Shown here piece after piece: positions 35,598-46,014 of a stretch of DNA of 64,000 nucleotides. Every line of letters starts with the position of its first letter. Within the stretch, counting starts at the first letter, position 1. This DNA comes from Gammaproteobacteria bacterium. GTDB taxonomy: Bacteria > Pseudomonadota > Gammaproteobacteria > Steroidobacterales > Woeseiaceae. The notes under the pieces are model-generated. The model did no database searches, was not told the origin of the DNA, and saw only the letters and a program-made list of their open reading frames with translations. The position numbers and the translations under genes are program-made. The stretch is taken from NCBI GenBank assembly GCA_024640305.1, contig JAHEFG010000003.1, positions 62,001-126,000 of the forward strand, given 5' to 3'.

Positions 35598-37604
35598 TTA
35601 TTTGACGCGCATTCCTGCTGCGGCGCCATCATCCGGCGATAGCAAGAATATATCTTTTCCTCCGGGGCCGGCCGCTAACACCATGCCTTCCGAAACGCCG
35701 AAACGCATTTTTCGCGGCGCAAGATTTGCAACGACAATCACGTGTTTTCCGACGAGCTCATCGGGTTCGTACGCTTCCTTGATGCCGGCAAAAACATTTC
35801 GCGTTGAGTCACCCACGTCGAGAGTAAGCGCGAGCAATTTATCGGCACCTTCAACGGGCTCTGCTTTTTCGATGCGCGCGATGCGTAAATCGAGTTTCAG
35901 GAAATCATCGATGCTGATGTTGTTGTCTTCAGCCACGGATTCGGGCTCCTTCGTCGTATCGCTGGACTGTGCAACCATATCGTCCACCTGCTTTTGTTCG
36001 ATGCGCGTCAAAAGTGGTTTGAATGGCTTGATCGTCTTCCCGAGCAGCGGTTTGCAGGCGGAATCCCAGTCCCAGCTGTCTTCAGCCAGGAAGGTGCGAG
36101 CCTCTTCCGCGACGGCTGGAATCACCGGCGCGAGGTAGATCATCAGGCTACGAAACATGTTCAGACCCTGTGTACATACAGCCTGCACTTCATCGAGCCT
36201 GATCTCGTCCTTGATCATGACCCACGGCTTTTGCTCATCAATATAGCGATTGGCTTGATCGGCAAGCGCCATAATCAGTCTCATCGCCTTCGAATACTCG
36301 CGACGCTCGAAATGCCCGGCGATCGTCTCGGAAGCATTGGTGACCTCGGCGAAGAGCGCCGGCTCGGGCAGGGCGTCGGCGAGCTTGCCGTCAAATCGTT
36401 TACTTATGAATCCAGCGCAACGGCTGGCTATATTGACGAACTTGCCGACGAGATCTGAATTGACCCGCGCTCTGAAGTCGCCGAGATTGAGGTCAATGTC
36501 CTCAATTGTTGGACCCAGTTTCGCCGCGTAATAGTAGCGGAGGTAGGATGGGTTTAAATTATCGAGATACGTTCGCGCCATGATGAATGTGCCGCGCGAT
36601 TTGGACATTTTCTGCCCGTTGACGGTCAGGAATCCATGCGCGTAGACGCTGGTTGGTGTGCGAAAGCCCGCACCCTGTAACACGGCCGGCCAGAACAAAG
36701 TATGAAAATACATAATGTCCTTGCCGATGAAGTGGTATACCTCGGTGTCGTAACCCGGGCGCCAGTATTCATCGAAATTCAGCTCGTCACGGCGATCGCA
36801 CAGGTGTTTAAAGCTCGACACGTATCCGATCGGCGCATCGAGCCAGACGTAAAAGTACTTGTCCTCAGTGCCCGGTATCTTGAAACCAAAGTAGGGTGCA
36901 TCGCGCGAGATATCCCAGTCTTTCAGGCCGGCCTCAAACCACTCCTCAAGTTTGGCGAGTATGTTCTTGTCGAGCGTTGCTTCGTGCATCCAGTCGCGCA
37001 AGCGATCTACGTACTCGCTGAGTTTGAAGAAATAGTGCTCAGATTCGCGTTTGATGGGCGTCGTGCCGGATAGGACGGAAACCGGGTCGATCAAGTCGGT
37101 CGGGGTGTAGGTTGCTCCACAGACTTCGCAGGAGTCGCCATACTGATCGGCGCTCTTGCATCGTGGGCAGGTACCACGAACAAATCGATCCGGAAGGAAC
37201 ATGCCTTCCTTCTCATCGAACGCTTGCTCAATCGTCTTGGTGACGATATCGCCATTTGCACGCAGCGCTTCGAACATTTCCACGGTCAGCGCCTCGTTTT
37301 CGGCTGAATGCGTCGTGTGGTAGTTGTCGAATTCGACGCCGAATGCTGCGAAAACTTCAAGAAACTCTTTGGTAACGCGTGTCGTCAGTTCTTCAGGAGA
37401 AATGCCCAGTTCACGCGCCTTGAGCATGATCGGCGTGCCATGAGCGTCGCTGGCGCACACATAGATGCAGTCATTGCCCCGCAATTTCTGGAATCGCACC
37501 CAAATATCAGACTGCAGGTACTCGACGAGGTGCCCCATGTGGGGGGATCCATTCACGTACGGCAAGCCGCTCGTGACGAGGATTTTTCGTGTTTTGTCGG
37601 TCAT
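35598..37604 (-). CDS. metG: Methionyl-tRNA synthetase
   Basis: A 668-residue class I synthetase, close to E. coli MetG (677 aa). The HIGH motif is PHMGHLVEY near residue 22, the KMSKS motif is KMSKSRGTF, and a zinc knuckle ([17 protein letters not shown]) lies in the connective domain. The C-terminal about 110 residues ([31 protein letters not shown]) are the tRNA-binding dimerisation domain. It follows the two PilT-type genes by 49 bases and is followed by rsxA after 12 bases. A -10-like CATAAT on the minus strand about 40 bases before the start could give it its own promoter. Confidence 0.97.
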   Translation of the reverse strand: MTDKTRKILVTSGLPYVNGSPHMGHLVEYLQSDIWVRFQKLRGNDCIYVCASDAHGTPIMLKARELGISPEELTTRVTKEFLEVFAAFGVEFDNYHTTHSAENEALTVEMFEALRANGDIVTKTIEQAFDEKEGMFLPDRFVRGTCPRCKSADQYGDSCEVCGATYTPTDLIDPVSVLSGTTPIKRESEHYFFKLSEYVDRLRDWMHEATLDKNILAKLEEWFEAGLKDWDISRDAPYFGFKIPGTEDKYFYVWLDAPIGYVSSFKHLCDRRDELNFDEYWRPGYDTEVYHFIGKDIMYFHTLFWPAVLQGAGFRTPTSVYAHGFLTVNGQKMSKSRGTFIMARTYLDNLNPSYLRYYYAAKLGPTIEDIDLNLGDFRARVNSDLVGKFVNIASRCAGFISKRFDGKLADALPEPALFAEVTNASETIAGHFERREYSKAMRLIMALADQANRYIDEQKPWVMIKDEIRLDEVQAVCTQGLNMFRSLMIYLAPVIPAVAEEARTFLAEDSWDWDSACKPLLGKTIKPFKPLLTRIEQKQVDDMVAQSSDTTKEPESVAEDNNISIDDFLKLDLRIARIEKAEPVEGADKLLALTLDVGDSTRNVFAGIKEAYEPDELVGKHVIVVANLAPRKMRFGVSEGMVLAAGPGGKDIFLLSPDDGAAAGMRVK

Positions 37605-37653
37605 TCGTGGCTATCGGTTTCTACGCGGTGTTCAAGGCCGCGATTATGCCACG

Positions 37654-38715
37654 TTAGGTCTCGTCTTTGAGTCTTTCGAACTTACTCTTGTTGTTTGCCT
37701 GCTGGTAAGCGTCGCGCCCTGATACGAAAGCCTTTTCTACGAGTTCCATCAGGGCCGAGTCCATTGTCTGCATGCCCGCAGTGCCGCCGGACTGCATCGC
37801 GGTCTCGAGCTGGTCTAGTTTGCCCTGCCGAATCAGGTTAGAGACAGCAGAAGTGTTGATTAGTACCTCCAGCGCCGCAACTCGGCCGGGCTTGTGTTTG
37901 GTCGGTAGTAGTTGCTGCGAGACGACGCCGCGCAGCGAGGTCGATATCATCGTGCGAATATGGCTCTGCTTGTCGGCAGGGAATGAATTGATGATGCGGT
38001 CGACGGTCTGTGCCGCGCCGTTGGTGTGCAGGGTACCCATCACGAGAATTCCCATTTCGGCTGCCGTGACGGCGATGCTTATGGTCTCGAGGTCACGCAT
38101 TTCGCCGACCAGAATTACGTCTGGATCTTCTCGCAAAGCAGAGTGGAGCGCCTCGGCAAAGGAGCCGCTGTGCAAGCCGACCTCCCTCTGGCTAACCAGG
38201 CTACTCTGGGTCTTGTGGACGAATTCGATCGGATCCTCAATAGTCAGGATATGACCTTTCATGCGTCTGTTCATCGAATCGATCATCGCGGCCAGCGTCG
38301 TAGACTTACCGGAGCCAGTCTTACCTGTGACCAGGATCATGCCCTGCGTTTGTCTACACAGATTGTGGATGATTGGTGGCATGTTCAGTTGTTCGAGTGT
38401 CAGCGCTTTGGATGGAATAGCACGAAAAATGGCGCCAATCCCATTCAGGTGGCGAAATACGTTTACGCGGAAGCGAGAGACCTCAGGTATCTCGTACGCG
38501 AAGTCGGCGGCATCGTCCTGTTTGAACGCGCGTTGCGTCGTGCCGTCCATGATTTCGTAAAGGGCTTCGGCGACGTGCTCCGTTTCCAGTTTCTCCTCTA
38601 TCAGAACCTGTAATCCACCGTGAACCCGGGCTCTTACGGGATCGCCCGATACAAAGTGCAGGTCCGATGCGTTCAGCTTAAGGGCCGCCTGTAAGTAGGA
38701 GTCGATCTTGTTCAC
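37654..38715 (-). CDS. PilT/PilU family type IV pilus retraction-type ATPase (second of tandem pair)
   Basis: A 353-residue hexameric-type secretion ATPase. The N-terminal PAS-like domain begins with SDLHFVSGDP; Walker A is GKTGSGKST, the Asp box is IEDPIEFVH, Walker B is EDPDVILVGE, and the His box is GTLHTNGA. These motifs match PilT more than PilU, which in Pseudomonas has a divergent Walker B. It begins with a GTG overlapping the stop of the first paralogue (GTGA). No pilus structural genes are nearby. It probably powers pilus retraction or acts as an accessory retraction motor with its neighbour. Confidence 0.9.
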   Translation of the reverse strand: MNKIDSYLQAALKLNASDLHFVSGDPVRARVHGGLQVLIEEKLETEHVAEALYEIMDGTTQRAFKQDDAADFAYEIPEVSRFRVNVFRHLNGIGAIFRAIPSKALTLEQLNMPPIIHNLCRQTQGMILVTGKTGSGKSTTLAAMIDSMNRRMKGHILTIEDPIEFVHKTQSSLVSQREVGLHSGSFAEALHSALREDPDVILVGEMRDLETISIAVTAAEMGILVMGTLHTNGAAQTVDRIINSFPADKQSHIRTMISTSLRGVVSQQLLPTKHKPGRVAALEVLINTSAVSNLIRQGKLDQLETAMQSGGTAGMQTMDSALMELVEKAFVSGRDAYQQANNKSKFERLKDET

Positions 38716-39821
38716 TGGACCGCCTTCTCGTTGCCGCCTAGTCCGACAGTTGGTACCAACTCCTTGTCGGTGACAAATCGCGTGAATTTCCTCTTGTCAT
38801 TGGCGTAGCGGAACGCATCATCCGGGTCGACTTGCTTGGCGTTGATTGCCTCAAGCAGTGCCTGATCCATCATCTGCATACCGTATTCCTTACCGGTTTG
38901 CAGTTGCGTTGGTATCTGGTGTGTCTGATCGGTCGTAATCAGCTTGGCGATGGCGCGATTGTTAACGAGGATTTCCATGACCGCACGCCGGCCGCGACCG
39001 TCCGGTGTCTTTACCAGTACCTGTGTAACGACTGCCTTGAGGCTCATAGAGAGAAAAGCCTTGGTTTGCTCGCGAAGCTCGCCAGGCAGGGCGTCGATAA
39101 CTCGATCGATTGTTTTAACGGCGCCGGTGGTATGAAGTGTGCCGAGTACGAGGTGTCCGGTTTCCGCGGCGGTCATCGCCATTGAAATCGTGTCGGCATC
39201 GCGTAGCTCGCCAACCAGAATGACGTCCGGATCCTCGCGCATGGCGGAGCGAACTCCGTCGGCGAAAGATGTCAGGTGTGTGCCAAGCTCGCGTTGAATG
39301 ACCTGGCATTTCTTACTCGGATGGACAAACTCGATCGGGTCTTCGAGGCTGATGATGTTGAGATTACGGGTTTCATTGAGATGGTTGATCATCGCCGCGA
39401 GCGTGGTCGATTTACCTGTACCGGTAGAGCCTGTGACCAGCACCATGCCCTGGTGGTAGTCGCAGAAATCCGTGATTACCTTTGGAGTGTTGAGTTGCTC
39501 GAGGGTGGGGACGTCGCTGGGAATGAAGCGAAATACGGCGCCGTAGCCGGTGACTTTTCGGAAAACATTGACGCGAAAACGGCCACCTTCCTCAGCCACG
39601 TAGGAGAAATCGAGATCGTGGCCCTCTTCCAGCGTCTCTCTTTGCTTCTCGGTCAGGATCTCGTGTACGTAGCTTTCAAGCTCTACGTCCGATAATTCGC
39701 GGAACTTGATCGGCATCAGGTCGCCGTTCATACGCAGCATGGGCGGTACGCCGACCGACAAGTGAACGTCGGAACAGCCTTGCGCGAGGCCCAGCTTCAG
39801 AAACGCATCAATTCGAGCCAT
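38712..39821 (-). CDS. PilT/PilU family type IV pilus retraction-type ATPase (first of tandem pair)
   Basis: A 369-residue paralogue of the next gene, with CSDVHLSVGVPP at the N-terminus, Walker A GSTGTGKST, Asp box LEDPIEFVH, Walker B EDPDVILVGE and His box GTLHTTGA. All catalytic elements look intact. It differs from its partner in the C-terminal region, which is a little longer. It overlaps the partner by four bases. Upstream on the same strand, across a 100-base gap, lies the HEAT-repeat/kinase fusion, suggesting that phosphorylation or scaffold control acts on the motor (inference). The gap contains a small inverted repeat, GCCTA-N3-TAGGC, at 39854-39866. Confidence 0.9.
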   Translation of the reverse strand: MARIDAFLKLGLAQGCSDVHLSVGVPPMLRMNGDLMPIKFRELSDVELESYVHEILTEKQRETLEEGHDLDFSYVAEEGGRFRVNVFRKVTGYGAVFRFIPSDVPTLEQLNTPKVITDFCDYHQGMVLVTGSTGTGKSTTLAAMINHLNETRNLNIISLEDPIEFVHPSKKCQVIQRELGTHLTSFADGVRSAMREDPDVILVGELRDADTISMAMTAAETGHLVLGTLHTTGAVKTIDRVIDALPGELREQTKAFLSMSLKAVVTQVLVKTPDGRGRRAVMEILVNNRAIAKLITTDQTHQIPTQLQTGKEYGMQMMDQALLEAINAKQVDPDDAFRYANDKRKFTRFVTDKELVPTVGLGGNEKAVQ

Positions 39822-39921
39822 TTCGGCTTCAATCCCAAAAATCAGTGAGTTGCGCCTATCCTAGGCCGAAATTATGTCGCATTCCAGAGCGGCATCACAC
39901 TTTTCGGAATTCAGGTGGCAG

Positions 39922-42360
39922 CTAGAGGGGTACCTGCTCAAGCGCTTCCGTGAGTTCATCCATGGACTGGTAGCGCTTGGTTTTGTCGACAGACATCGCT
40001 TTGGCGATGATTTCGGCATACAGATCGGGAATTTCCGGGTTCACTTCCTGACAGAGCTTGGCCTTGCCTTGCACGTGTTGATACATAACGGACATATGGT
40101 CGCCACGGCTGTATGGCGGGATACCTGTTGTCATTTCGTACATGATGACGCCGATACTGTATACGTCGGCTGTCTCGTCGACTTTCTTGCCGAGTATCTG
40201 CTCGGGCGCCATGTACTTTGGCGAGCCGATCACATAGCCGGTTTTGGTGAGCTGTGTATCGCCGCTCGACGCCGCTGCGGCGACGCCGAAATCCACGATT
40301 TTTAGAAGTCCGTCCTCATTGACGAGAATATTGGCCGGTTTCAGGTCGCGGTGGATGACGCCGGCCAGGTGCGCCACTGCCATGCCGGTCGCCATGTCGC
40401 GTGAATATTTCAGCGCTTTTTCGATCGCCATCGGTTTGTTGTTCGGTATTTCGCCCGACAGCGTGTGCGAAGGAAAGTACTCCATCGAAATGGCATAGCT
40501 GCCCTGTAGATTCAGGAAATCGTAGATGCGAATGACGTTGCGGTGCGTGATCTTTCGTGAATATCGTAGCTCATGCACAAAGCGCTTCATCATTTCTTCA
40601 TCAGACGAAACATTCGCATTCAAGAATTTGAGAATTAGTTGTTCGTCCACGACCTCGTCCTGCATCAGCAACACAGTACCGAACGCGCCTTTGCCGATTT
40701 TCTCGAGGTATTTGTAGCGCCCGTCGATAACGTCCCCGGGATTGAGCTTGGTTATATCCAGAGCTACCGATGTTGCCGCAGGCGCTTCGGGAATTGTCTC
40801 GACCTGAGCCGTCGGATCCGCGGTCTTTGCCTGGGCGTCAATGAGCTTCGAGATATCATCGTTGTCGAGCAGCAATGTTTTCGTGTGCTCACCGATTTTC
40901 TTCGCGCGCTCATTTTCAGCGAGGACAGTCGACGAAAAGCGCGCTTCAAGCTTCTTGAGCGCTTTGTCGGCGCTGTTGATGATGGTGGGCTCTTCGGTTT
41001 GTTTGATTTTCAGAAGTACTCCGCGCACCGTTTCGACGTGCGTCTCGTCCGCCAGGGCGGAAATAGCCTTGATCGCCTCCACCTGTACTTCGCGTTCCGG
41101 GCTGTTAAGCATCGGCACGATTTTTGAAATGTGCTTCTGACTGCCGAGCTTGCCTAATGCACGCACAACGACCGTGTCAGTCTTGGGGTCGCTACCCAGC
41201 ATTTCTAGCAATTTTGGCAGAGCTTTCGGGCTGCCAATTTTTGATAACGCATCGACCGAGCGTTCGCGAACCCACCAATCGGTGTCGTCCGCCGCGGCAA
41301 TCAGGGCATCCACAGCACGCTCGTCCTTGGTCGCGTTGAGTATCTCGATTGCCGTACGTCTGATCTCCTCGTCGTCGTCCTTGATGAGCGACACGACCGC
41401 ATCGACAACCTTGGGGCCGCCGATTTCGGCCAGCGCATCGCCGGCTCGCGAACGCACCCACCAGTCGTCGTCCTTGATAACGCTAAACAGCTCTTTTACC
41501 GAGTCGGTGTTGCCCAGTTCGTTGAGTACTTCGACGGCAGCTCGACGGGCGTATTCGGACTCGTCTTTAAGAGCTTCGGCCAGGTATTTCACGGTGTCCG
41601 GGTGCTGCATCTGGATCAGCATGTCGACTGCCTTGCCCTGCACATCGAGGTCGGCGTCTTGCAGCAATTTGCTGACTGCCGCGATATTGACGGCATCGCC
41701 CCGTGTGGACAAGGCGGTAAGAGCTGCACTGCGAACCATCTTGTTCGTATCTTTGAGTTGCATCTCTAGAGCGTTGTTGATCTCCGGCCGATTGAACTTG
41801 GCAATAAGGCGAATCAGGTGAACCTTGATAACCGGGTCTCTGCCGCCAAGGCGTGAGACCAGGTCCGGCACCATCTCAGGCCGAAGTGTCTCCTCTATAA
41901 TCTTGAAAAGAGCGGCCGATTCCTTCGGTTCCATGTCATAAGCGTGCTGCAACAGCTCATGCACGCTGAGATCCTGCTTGTGAACACGCAAAATCTCGAT
42001 CAGAGCTGCTTTGGAAACCTCTGGGTCGGCAAACCAGTCGAGCAGGTTATTGGCGTTGTAATCTGTGCTGCTCGACAGCGCCCATGAGGTGCCGGAGACA
42101 ACCCGTTCGTTGCCATCAGCCAGGCCTTCCTTGAACAATGGCAGAGTTTTGTCGTTGACGAGGCTCGACAGGATGTCGACAAAAACCATGGTATGAGACT
42201 TGTCCGACAGTGCCAGCGCATCGATGGCCTTCGGCACAACCTTGGCGCCGATTTTCTTGATGCGGTTGATTAGCCTCTTAGCTGCCGGCGAATCCGGCTT
42301 CTGCTCGGCAACGAGCTGGTTGACCAGCTGGTCTGCGCGGAAACCTCCGAGGATACTCAC
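39922..42360 (-). CDS. HEAT-repeat protein fused to a C-terminal Ser/Thr protein kinase
   Basis: An 812-residue fusion. Residues up to about 480 are helical HEAT/PBS-type repeats; clear units include DDDWWVRSRAGDALAEIGGP and DDTDWWVRERSVDALSKIGSP. A linker follows, then a full protein kinase domain from about 542 to the end: GKGAFGTV (557-564), ATP-binding K578 in ILKF, HRDLKPAN (H670), DFG (690-692), and an APEQ activation-segment end. All catalytic residues are kept, so the kinase should be active. No membrane helix or PASTA domain is seen. GTG 42360 with AAGAGAG seven bases upstream is used as start; GTG 42408 is possible. It precedes tandem PilT ATPases on the same strand, so pilus retraction is a possible target (inference). 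Confidence 0.88.
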   Translation of the reverse strand: MSILGGFRADQLVNQLVAEQKPDSPAAKRLINRIKKIGAKVVPKAIDALALSDKSHTMVFVDILSSLVNDKTLPLFKEGLADGNERVVSGTSWALSSSTDYNANNLLDWFADPEVSKAALIEILRVHKQDLSVHELLQHAYDMEPKESAALFKIIEETLRPEMVPDLVSRLGGRDPVIKVHLIRLIAKFNRPEINNALEMQLKDTNKMVRSAALTALSTRGDAVNIAAVSKLLQDADLDVQGKAVDMLIQMQHPDTVKYLAEALKDESEYARRAAVEVLNELGNTDSVKELFSVIKDDDWWVRSRAGDALAEIGGPKVVDAVVSLIKDDDEEIRRTAIEILNATKDERAVDALIAAADDTDWWVRERSVDALSKIGSPKALPKLLEMLGSDPKTDTVVVRALGKLGSQKHISKIVPMLNSPEREVQVEAIKAISALADETHVETVRGVLLKIKQTEEPTIINSADKALKKLEARFSSTVLAENERAKKIGEHTKTLLLDNDDISKLIDAQAKTADPTAQVETIPEAPAATSVALDITKLNPGDVIDGRYKYLEKIGKGAFGTVLLMQDEVVDEQLILKFLNANVSSDEEMMKRFVHELRYSRKITHRNVIRIYDFLNLQGSYAISMEYFPSHTLSGEIPNNKPMAIEKALKYSRDMATGMAVAHLAGVIHRDLKPANILVNEDGLLKIVDFGVAAAASSGDTQLTKTGYVIGSPKYMAPEQILGKKVDETADVYSIGVIMYEMTTGIPPYSRGDHMSVMYQHVQGKAKLCQEVNPEIPDLYAEIIAKAMSVDKTKRYQSMDELTEALEQVPL

Positions 42361-42570
42361 AGTAGCGCTCTCTTGCGCAGGTGGGCCATCAGTGGCCTCC
42401 CTGCACACGAAACTTTGGTGTGAGTCCTATCTACAGTCAATCTTCGCTTCGCTCTTGCCCAGGCGAGTCGAACGGCTGCGTAGCTATTCGAATCGATCAA
42501 GTCCCCAATGCGGCATTATGCCACATCGACCTAGCGCACTGTGTCGCGCAAGCGCCTGAAAAACCAATGC

Positions 42571-42598
42571 TTGGTTCTTGCTGTAGCTTCGTTACAAT
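42571..42598 (+). promoter_or_regulatory. Candidate sigma-70 promoter for apbC
   Basis: In the 303-base gap between the divergent kinase and apbC genes, TTGGTT (42571-42576) and TACAAT (42593-42598) are spaced by 16 bases, about 65 bases before the apbC GTG. The -10 matches five of six consensus positions. The rest of the gap holds a GC-rich stretch and no convincing gene; an open frame that runs through it to apbC has no typical start. Confidence 0.45.
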
Positions 42599-42663
42599 GT
42601 GCGCGCGCGTACCCCAGTCACAGGGCACACGCGCCAATTTTACCTAATAGCCAAGGCGGAAAT

Positions 42664-43758
42664 GTGACGCCGTCAGCAGAATCAGATGTGAACAATTTCC
42701 TAAATTCCATTGAGTTACCGGGTCTCGGGCGGACTATCGCGGAGGTTGGGCGTGTAGTGGAGGTCTCCGAGTCAGATGACCGGATTACTGCGCATATCGA
42801 GCTCGGATTTCCTGCCAGGAGTCGATTCGATGCGTATCGCTCGCATATTGTGGCGGAGCTTGCCGCGCGAGCCGGTCAAAAAGAGGTCGAGATTGAATTC
42901 TCGACTCGAATCGTCGCACATGGCGTGCAACGAAATCTGAAGCCCATTGAGGGCGTTCGAAATATCATCGCCGTTGCCTCGGGCAAGGGTGGCGTCGGCA
43001 AGTCAACGGTATCTGTCAACGTCGCGATTGCATTGGCGGCTGAGGGTGCATCCGTCGGTTTGCTAGACGCCGATATCTACGGGCCGAGCCAGCCGCAAAT
43101 GGTCGGTTTAGCCGGTGAGAACCCGGAAACCGATGACGGTAAGACGATGGATCCGCTACGGGCACACGGCATACAGGTCATGTCGATAGGCTTTCTTGTC
43201 GACCCAGATCAGCCCATGATCTGGCGCGGCCCGATGGTGACGTCCGCACTTAACCAGCTTCTGCATCAGACCAATTGGCAGGATCTGGACTATTTGATTG
43301 TCGATATGCCGCCGGGCACGGGCGACATTCAGCTGAGCCTGTCTCAGCAGGTGCCTGTTAGCGGCGCGGTTATTGTTACGACGCCACAGAATATTGCGAC
43401 ACTCGACGCTCGCAAGGGGCTGGCGATGTTCCGCAAGGTTTCGGTGCCGGTGCTCGGCATTATCGAGAATATGAGTACCCATGTGTGCTCGGCGTGCGGT
43501 CATGAAGAACCGCTGTTTGGCTCGGGCGGTGGTCAGCAGATGGCCGAAGATTTCGATGTCGAGTTGTTGGGACAATTGCCGCTGGATGCGCGCATTCGCG
43601 AGCAAACTGACAGCGGAACACCAACTGTTATCTCAGATCCGGACTCAGCAGCGGCAGCGGCCTATAGAAATGCGGCGATTGGCCTCGCGGCGGCCCAGGC
43701 TCGGCAAGGCAAGGACTTCAGTAGTAAATTTCCGAAGATCGTCGTCGAGGAAAGCTAG
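42664..43758 (+). CDS. apbC: Iron-sulfur cluster carrier protein ApbC (Mrp)
   Basis: A 364-residue P-loop ATPase of the Mrp/NBP35 family that carries [4Fe-4S] clusters to target proteins. It has an N-terminal MIP18/DUF59-like region (about residues 1-90), the deviant Walker [20 protein letters not shown], and the C-terminal cluster-binding CSAC motif. The GTG at 42664 is used as start because of GGCGGA just upstream and the match to family N-termini; the longer in-frame extension upstream is low-complexity and unlike ApbC. The stop overlaps the dcd start (TAGTG). In many Gammaproteobacteria apbC lies next to metG; here the PilT-kinase group separates them. Confidence 0.94.
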   Translation: MTPSAESDVNNFLNSIELPGLGRTIAEVGRVVEVSESDDRITAHIELGFPARSRFDAYRSHIVAELAARAGQKEVEIEFSTRIVAHGVQRNLKPIEGVRNIIAVASGKGGVGKSTVSVNVAIALAAEGASVGLLDADIYGPSQPQMVGLAGENPETDDGKTMDPLRAHGIQVMSIGFLVDPDQPMIWRGPMVTSALNQLLHQTNWQDLDYLIVDMPPGTGDIQLSLSQQVPVSGAVIVTTPQNIATLDARKGLAMFRKVSVPVLGIIENMSTHVCSACGHEEPLFGSGGGQQMAEDFDVELLGQLPLDARIREQTDSGTPTVISDPDSAAAAAYRNAAIGLAAAQARQGKDFSSKFPKIVVEES

Positions 43759-44324
43759 TGAGCATCAAATCGGATCGCTGGATTCGTCGTATGGCGGATG
43801 AGCACGGCATGATCGAACCGTTTGAGCCGGGGCAGGTTCGCGAGAATGGTGGTGATCGAATCGTTTCCTATGGCACGTCGAGTTACGGTTACGATGTGCG
43901 TTGTTCGGACGAGTTCAAGATTTTCACGAACATTAACTCGGCCGTTGTTGATCCCAAGGCGTTCGATCAGACCAGCTTCGTGGATATGCAGAACGATGTC
44001 TGCGTGATTCCACCGAATTCATTCGTGCTGGCACGAACCGTGGAGTATTTCCGCATCCCACGTAATGTGCTGACGATTTGTCTCGGCAAATCGACCTACG
44101 CGCGCTGCGGGATCATCGTCAACGTGACACCGCTGGAACCCGAATGGGAGGGCCATGTCACGCTCGAGTTCTCCAATACGACGCCGCTGCCGGCCCGGAT
44201 TTATGCAAATGAGGGCGTCGCTCAGATGCTGTTCCTCGAGTCCGATGAAGAGTGCGAAACGTCGTACCGCGATCGCGGCGGCAAGTACCAGGGTCAGAAG
44301 GGCGTCACGTTGCCGAAAGCCTGA
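43758..44324 (+). CDS. dcd: dCTP deaminase
   Basis: A 188-residue homotrimeric enzyme that converts dCTP to dUTP for thymidylate synthesis. The family residues [16 protein letters not shown] and the catalytic Glu in [13 protein letters not shown] are clear. The start is a GTG that shares its first base with the apbC stop. The 3' end overlaps the convergent purN gene by 31 bases. Length is close to E. coli Dcd (193 aa). Confidence 0.95.
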   Translation: MSIKSDRWIRRMADEHGMIEPFEPGQVRENGGDRIVSYGTSSYGYDVRCSDEFKIFTNINSAVVDPKAFDQTSFVDMQNDVCVIPPNSFVLARTVEYFRIPRNVLTICLGKSTYARCGIIVNVTPLEPEWEGHVTLEFSNTTPLPARIYANEGVAQMLFLESDEECETSYRDRGGKYQGQKGVTLPKA

Positions 44325-44962
44325 ACGACCGGCTTATCCAGGCGATTGCCGTCCAGCCAGGCGCAGCCGTCCTTGAACTGCAGTCGTCCCTTGCCAAACC
44401 AGTCTGCGGCTTGCGGGTAAATCTGATGCTCGATAGCTTGCACTCGTGCGCAAAGCTGCTCCGCCGTTTCCTGCCGATCAACGGCTAGCTTGCCCTGCAG
44501 AATGCATGGCCCGCCATCGAGTTCTTCGGTGACGAAATGCACGCTGCTGCCATGCCAGGTCTCGCCGGCATCAAGAACGCGCTGGTGGGTATCGAGTCCC
44601 GGGTAGGCCGGCAATAGCGCCGGGTGGATATTCAGCACGCGACCCTCGTAGTGTTTTACGAACCATGGGCTGAGAATGCGCATGAATCCGGCCAGAATCA
44701 GCAATTCGGGTTGCCACTCGTCGAGTTTCGCTGCAACGGCGCGGTCAAATGTCTCGCGATCAGCAAACGGAGCATGCTCGATGCACGCGGTGGCTATGCC
44801 GGCCTGCTGCGCACGTTGCAGACCGTAAGCATCTGGCCTGTTGCTGAATACAACCGCTAGCTCGAGGTCAATTTCGCCGGAGTCGACGCGATCGATGAAA
44901 GATTGCAGGTTAGACCCGGACCCCGATATGAGAATGGCTGTCTTACAACGCCCTTTGCTCAA
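44294..44962 (-). CDS. purN: Phosphoribosylglycinamide formyltransferase
   Basis: A 222-residue 10-formyltetrahydrofolate-dependent GAR transformylase of purine synthesis. Visible motifs: the phosphate-binding ISGSGSNLQ at the N-terminus, [16 protein letters not shown] with the catalytic Asn and His, and VTEELDGGP with the catalytic Asp. The TTG start overlaps the purM stop (TTGA). It ends inside the convergent dcd gene. Confidence 0.95.
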   Translation of the reverse strand: MSKGRCKTAILISGSGSNLQSFIDRVDSGEIDLELAVVFSNRPDAYGLQRAQQAGIATACIEHAPFADRETFDRAVAAKLDEWQPELLILAGFMRILSPWFVKHYEGRVLNIHPALLPAYPGLDTHQRVLDAGETWHGSSVHFVTEELDGGPCILQGKLAVDRQETAEQLCARVQAIEHQIYPQAADWFGKGRLQFKDGCAWLDGNRLDKPVVQAFGNVTPF

Positions 44963-45972
44963 AGATACTCAACCTCACCGGAGCCATCGGCGATATCGCC
45001 AATATGCCAGGCTTTTTCACCCTGAGCGCTGAGGTTCTCGAGCGCTGCGTCGAGGTCGTTTCTAGCTACGACGACGATCATGCCGACACCGCAATTGAAG
45101 GTTCGCCGCATTTCGTCAATCGCGATGTTGCCGTGTTGCGCAAGCCAGTCGAACACGGCGCCCTGTTGCCAGCTCGATACATTAACCTGGGCATGTAAGT
45201 GATCCGGCAGTACGCGTGGAAGATTTTCGCTGATACCACCGCCAGTAATATGAGACAGGCCTTTGACGGTTAATGCCTGCATTAGCGCAAGCACCGGCTT
45301 CACATAGATGCGAGTTGGCTCGAGCAGGGCTTCTGCGGCCGGTCGTCCATCAATGTCCTGCTTGCCGGCAACTTCCAGAACTTTTCGGATAAGTGAGTAT
45401 CCGTTTGAGTGTGGCCCGCTGGATGCGATGCCAATTAGTGCATCGCCACTCGTAATTTCATCACCGGTAATCATTTCGGAGCGCTCGACGGCGCCGACAC
45501 AGAAACCTGCCAGATCGTATTCACCGTCGCCATACATATCGGGCATTTCGGCCGTTTCTCCGCCAATTAGCGCAGATCCCGCCTGCAAACAGCCATCAGC
45601 GATCCCTGCGATGACTTTGCTGGCAACTTCAATATCGAGGCGGCCACAGGCGAAATAATCGAGGAAAAAGAGTGGTTCTGCACCCTGAACGAGGACATCG
45701 TTGACGCACATCGCCACGAGATCGATGCCGATCGTGTCATGCCGATTCAAATGTTGCGCCAGCATTAATTTGGTACCTACGCCATCGGTGCCTGAGACCA
45801 GCACCGGTTCGCGGTACTTTTCTGGCGCCAGCGCGAAAAGTCCACCGAATCCGCCGAGGCCCGCAAGGACTTCGGGTCGCTGCGTTTGCTTGACGAGAGG
45901 CTTGATTCGATCGACGAGTGCGTTGCCGGCATCGATATCGACTCCGGCGTCCTTATAGGTCATGGGCTTCAT
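44959..45972 (-). CDS. purM: Phosphoribosylformylglycinamidine cyclo-ligase (AIR synthetase)
   Basis: A 337-residue ATP-dependent enzyme of purine synthesis, first of the purM-purN pair. Hallmarks are [13 protein letters not shown] at the start, [13 protein letters not shown], the ATP-binding [11 protein letters not shown], and [13 protein letters not shown]. The ATG at 45972 is taken as start; ATG 45963 (MTYKDAG) is equally possible. Open frame further upstream does not look like PurM. It is divergent from the DUF2066 gene, with only about 40 bases between the two starts. Confidence 0.95.
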   Translation of the reverse strand: MKPMTYKDAGVDIDAGNALVDRIKPLVKQTQRPEVLAGLGGFGGLFALAPEKYREPVLVSGTDGVGTKLMLAQHLNRHDTIGIDLVAMCVNDVLVQGAEPLFFLDYFACGRLDIEVASKVIAGIADGCLQAGSALIGGETAEMPDMYGDGEYDLAGFCVGAVERSEMITGDEITSGDALIGIASSGPHSNGYSLIRKVLEVAGKQDIDGRPAAEALLEPTRIYVKPVLALMQALTVKGLSHITGGGISENLPRVLPDHLHAQVNVSSWQQGAVFDWLAQHGNIAIDEMRRTFNCGVGMIVVVARNDLDAALENLSAQGEKAWHIGDIADGSGEVEYL

Positions 45973-46014
45973 CGACGATATAATAGTGCTTGGGCACTCA
46001 CGGGGAAACCACCC

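Noticed and set aside
40980..41900. Repetitive-looking sequence in the HEAT region, considered as a DNA repeat array
   Set aside because: The similarity is at the protein level (HEAT units); the DNA copies are diverged and no spacer-repeat periodicity of a CRISPR kind is present.
42541..42663. N-terminal extension of apbC by 41 codons from ATG 42541
   Set aside because: The extension does not resemble ApbC, overlaps the candidate promoter, and the GTG at 42664 has a suitable upstream GGCGGA and matches the family N-terminus.
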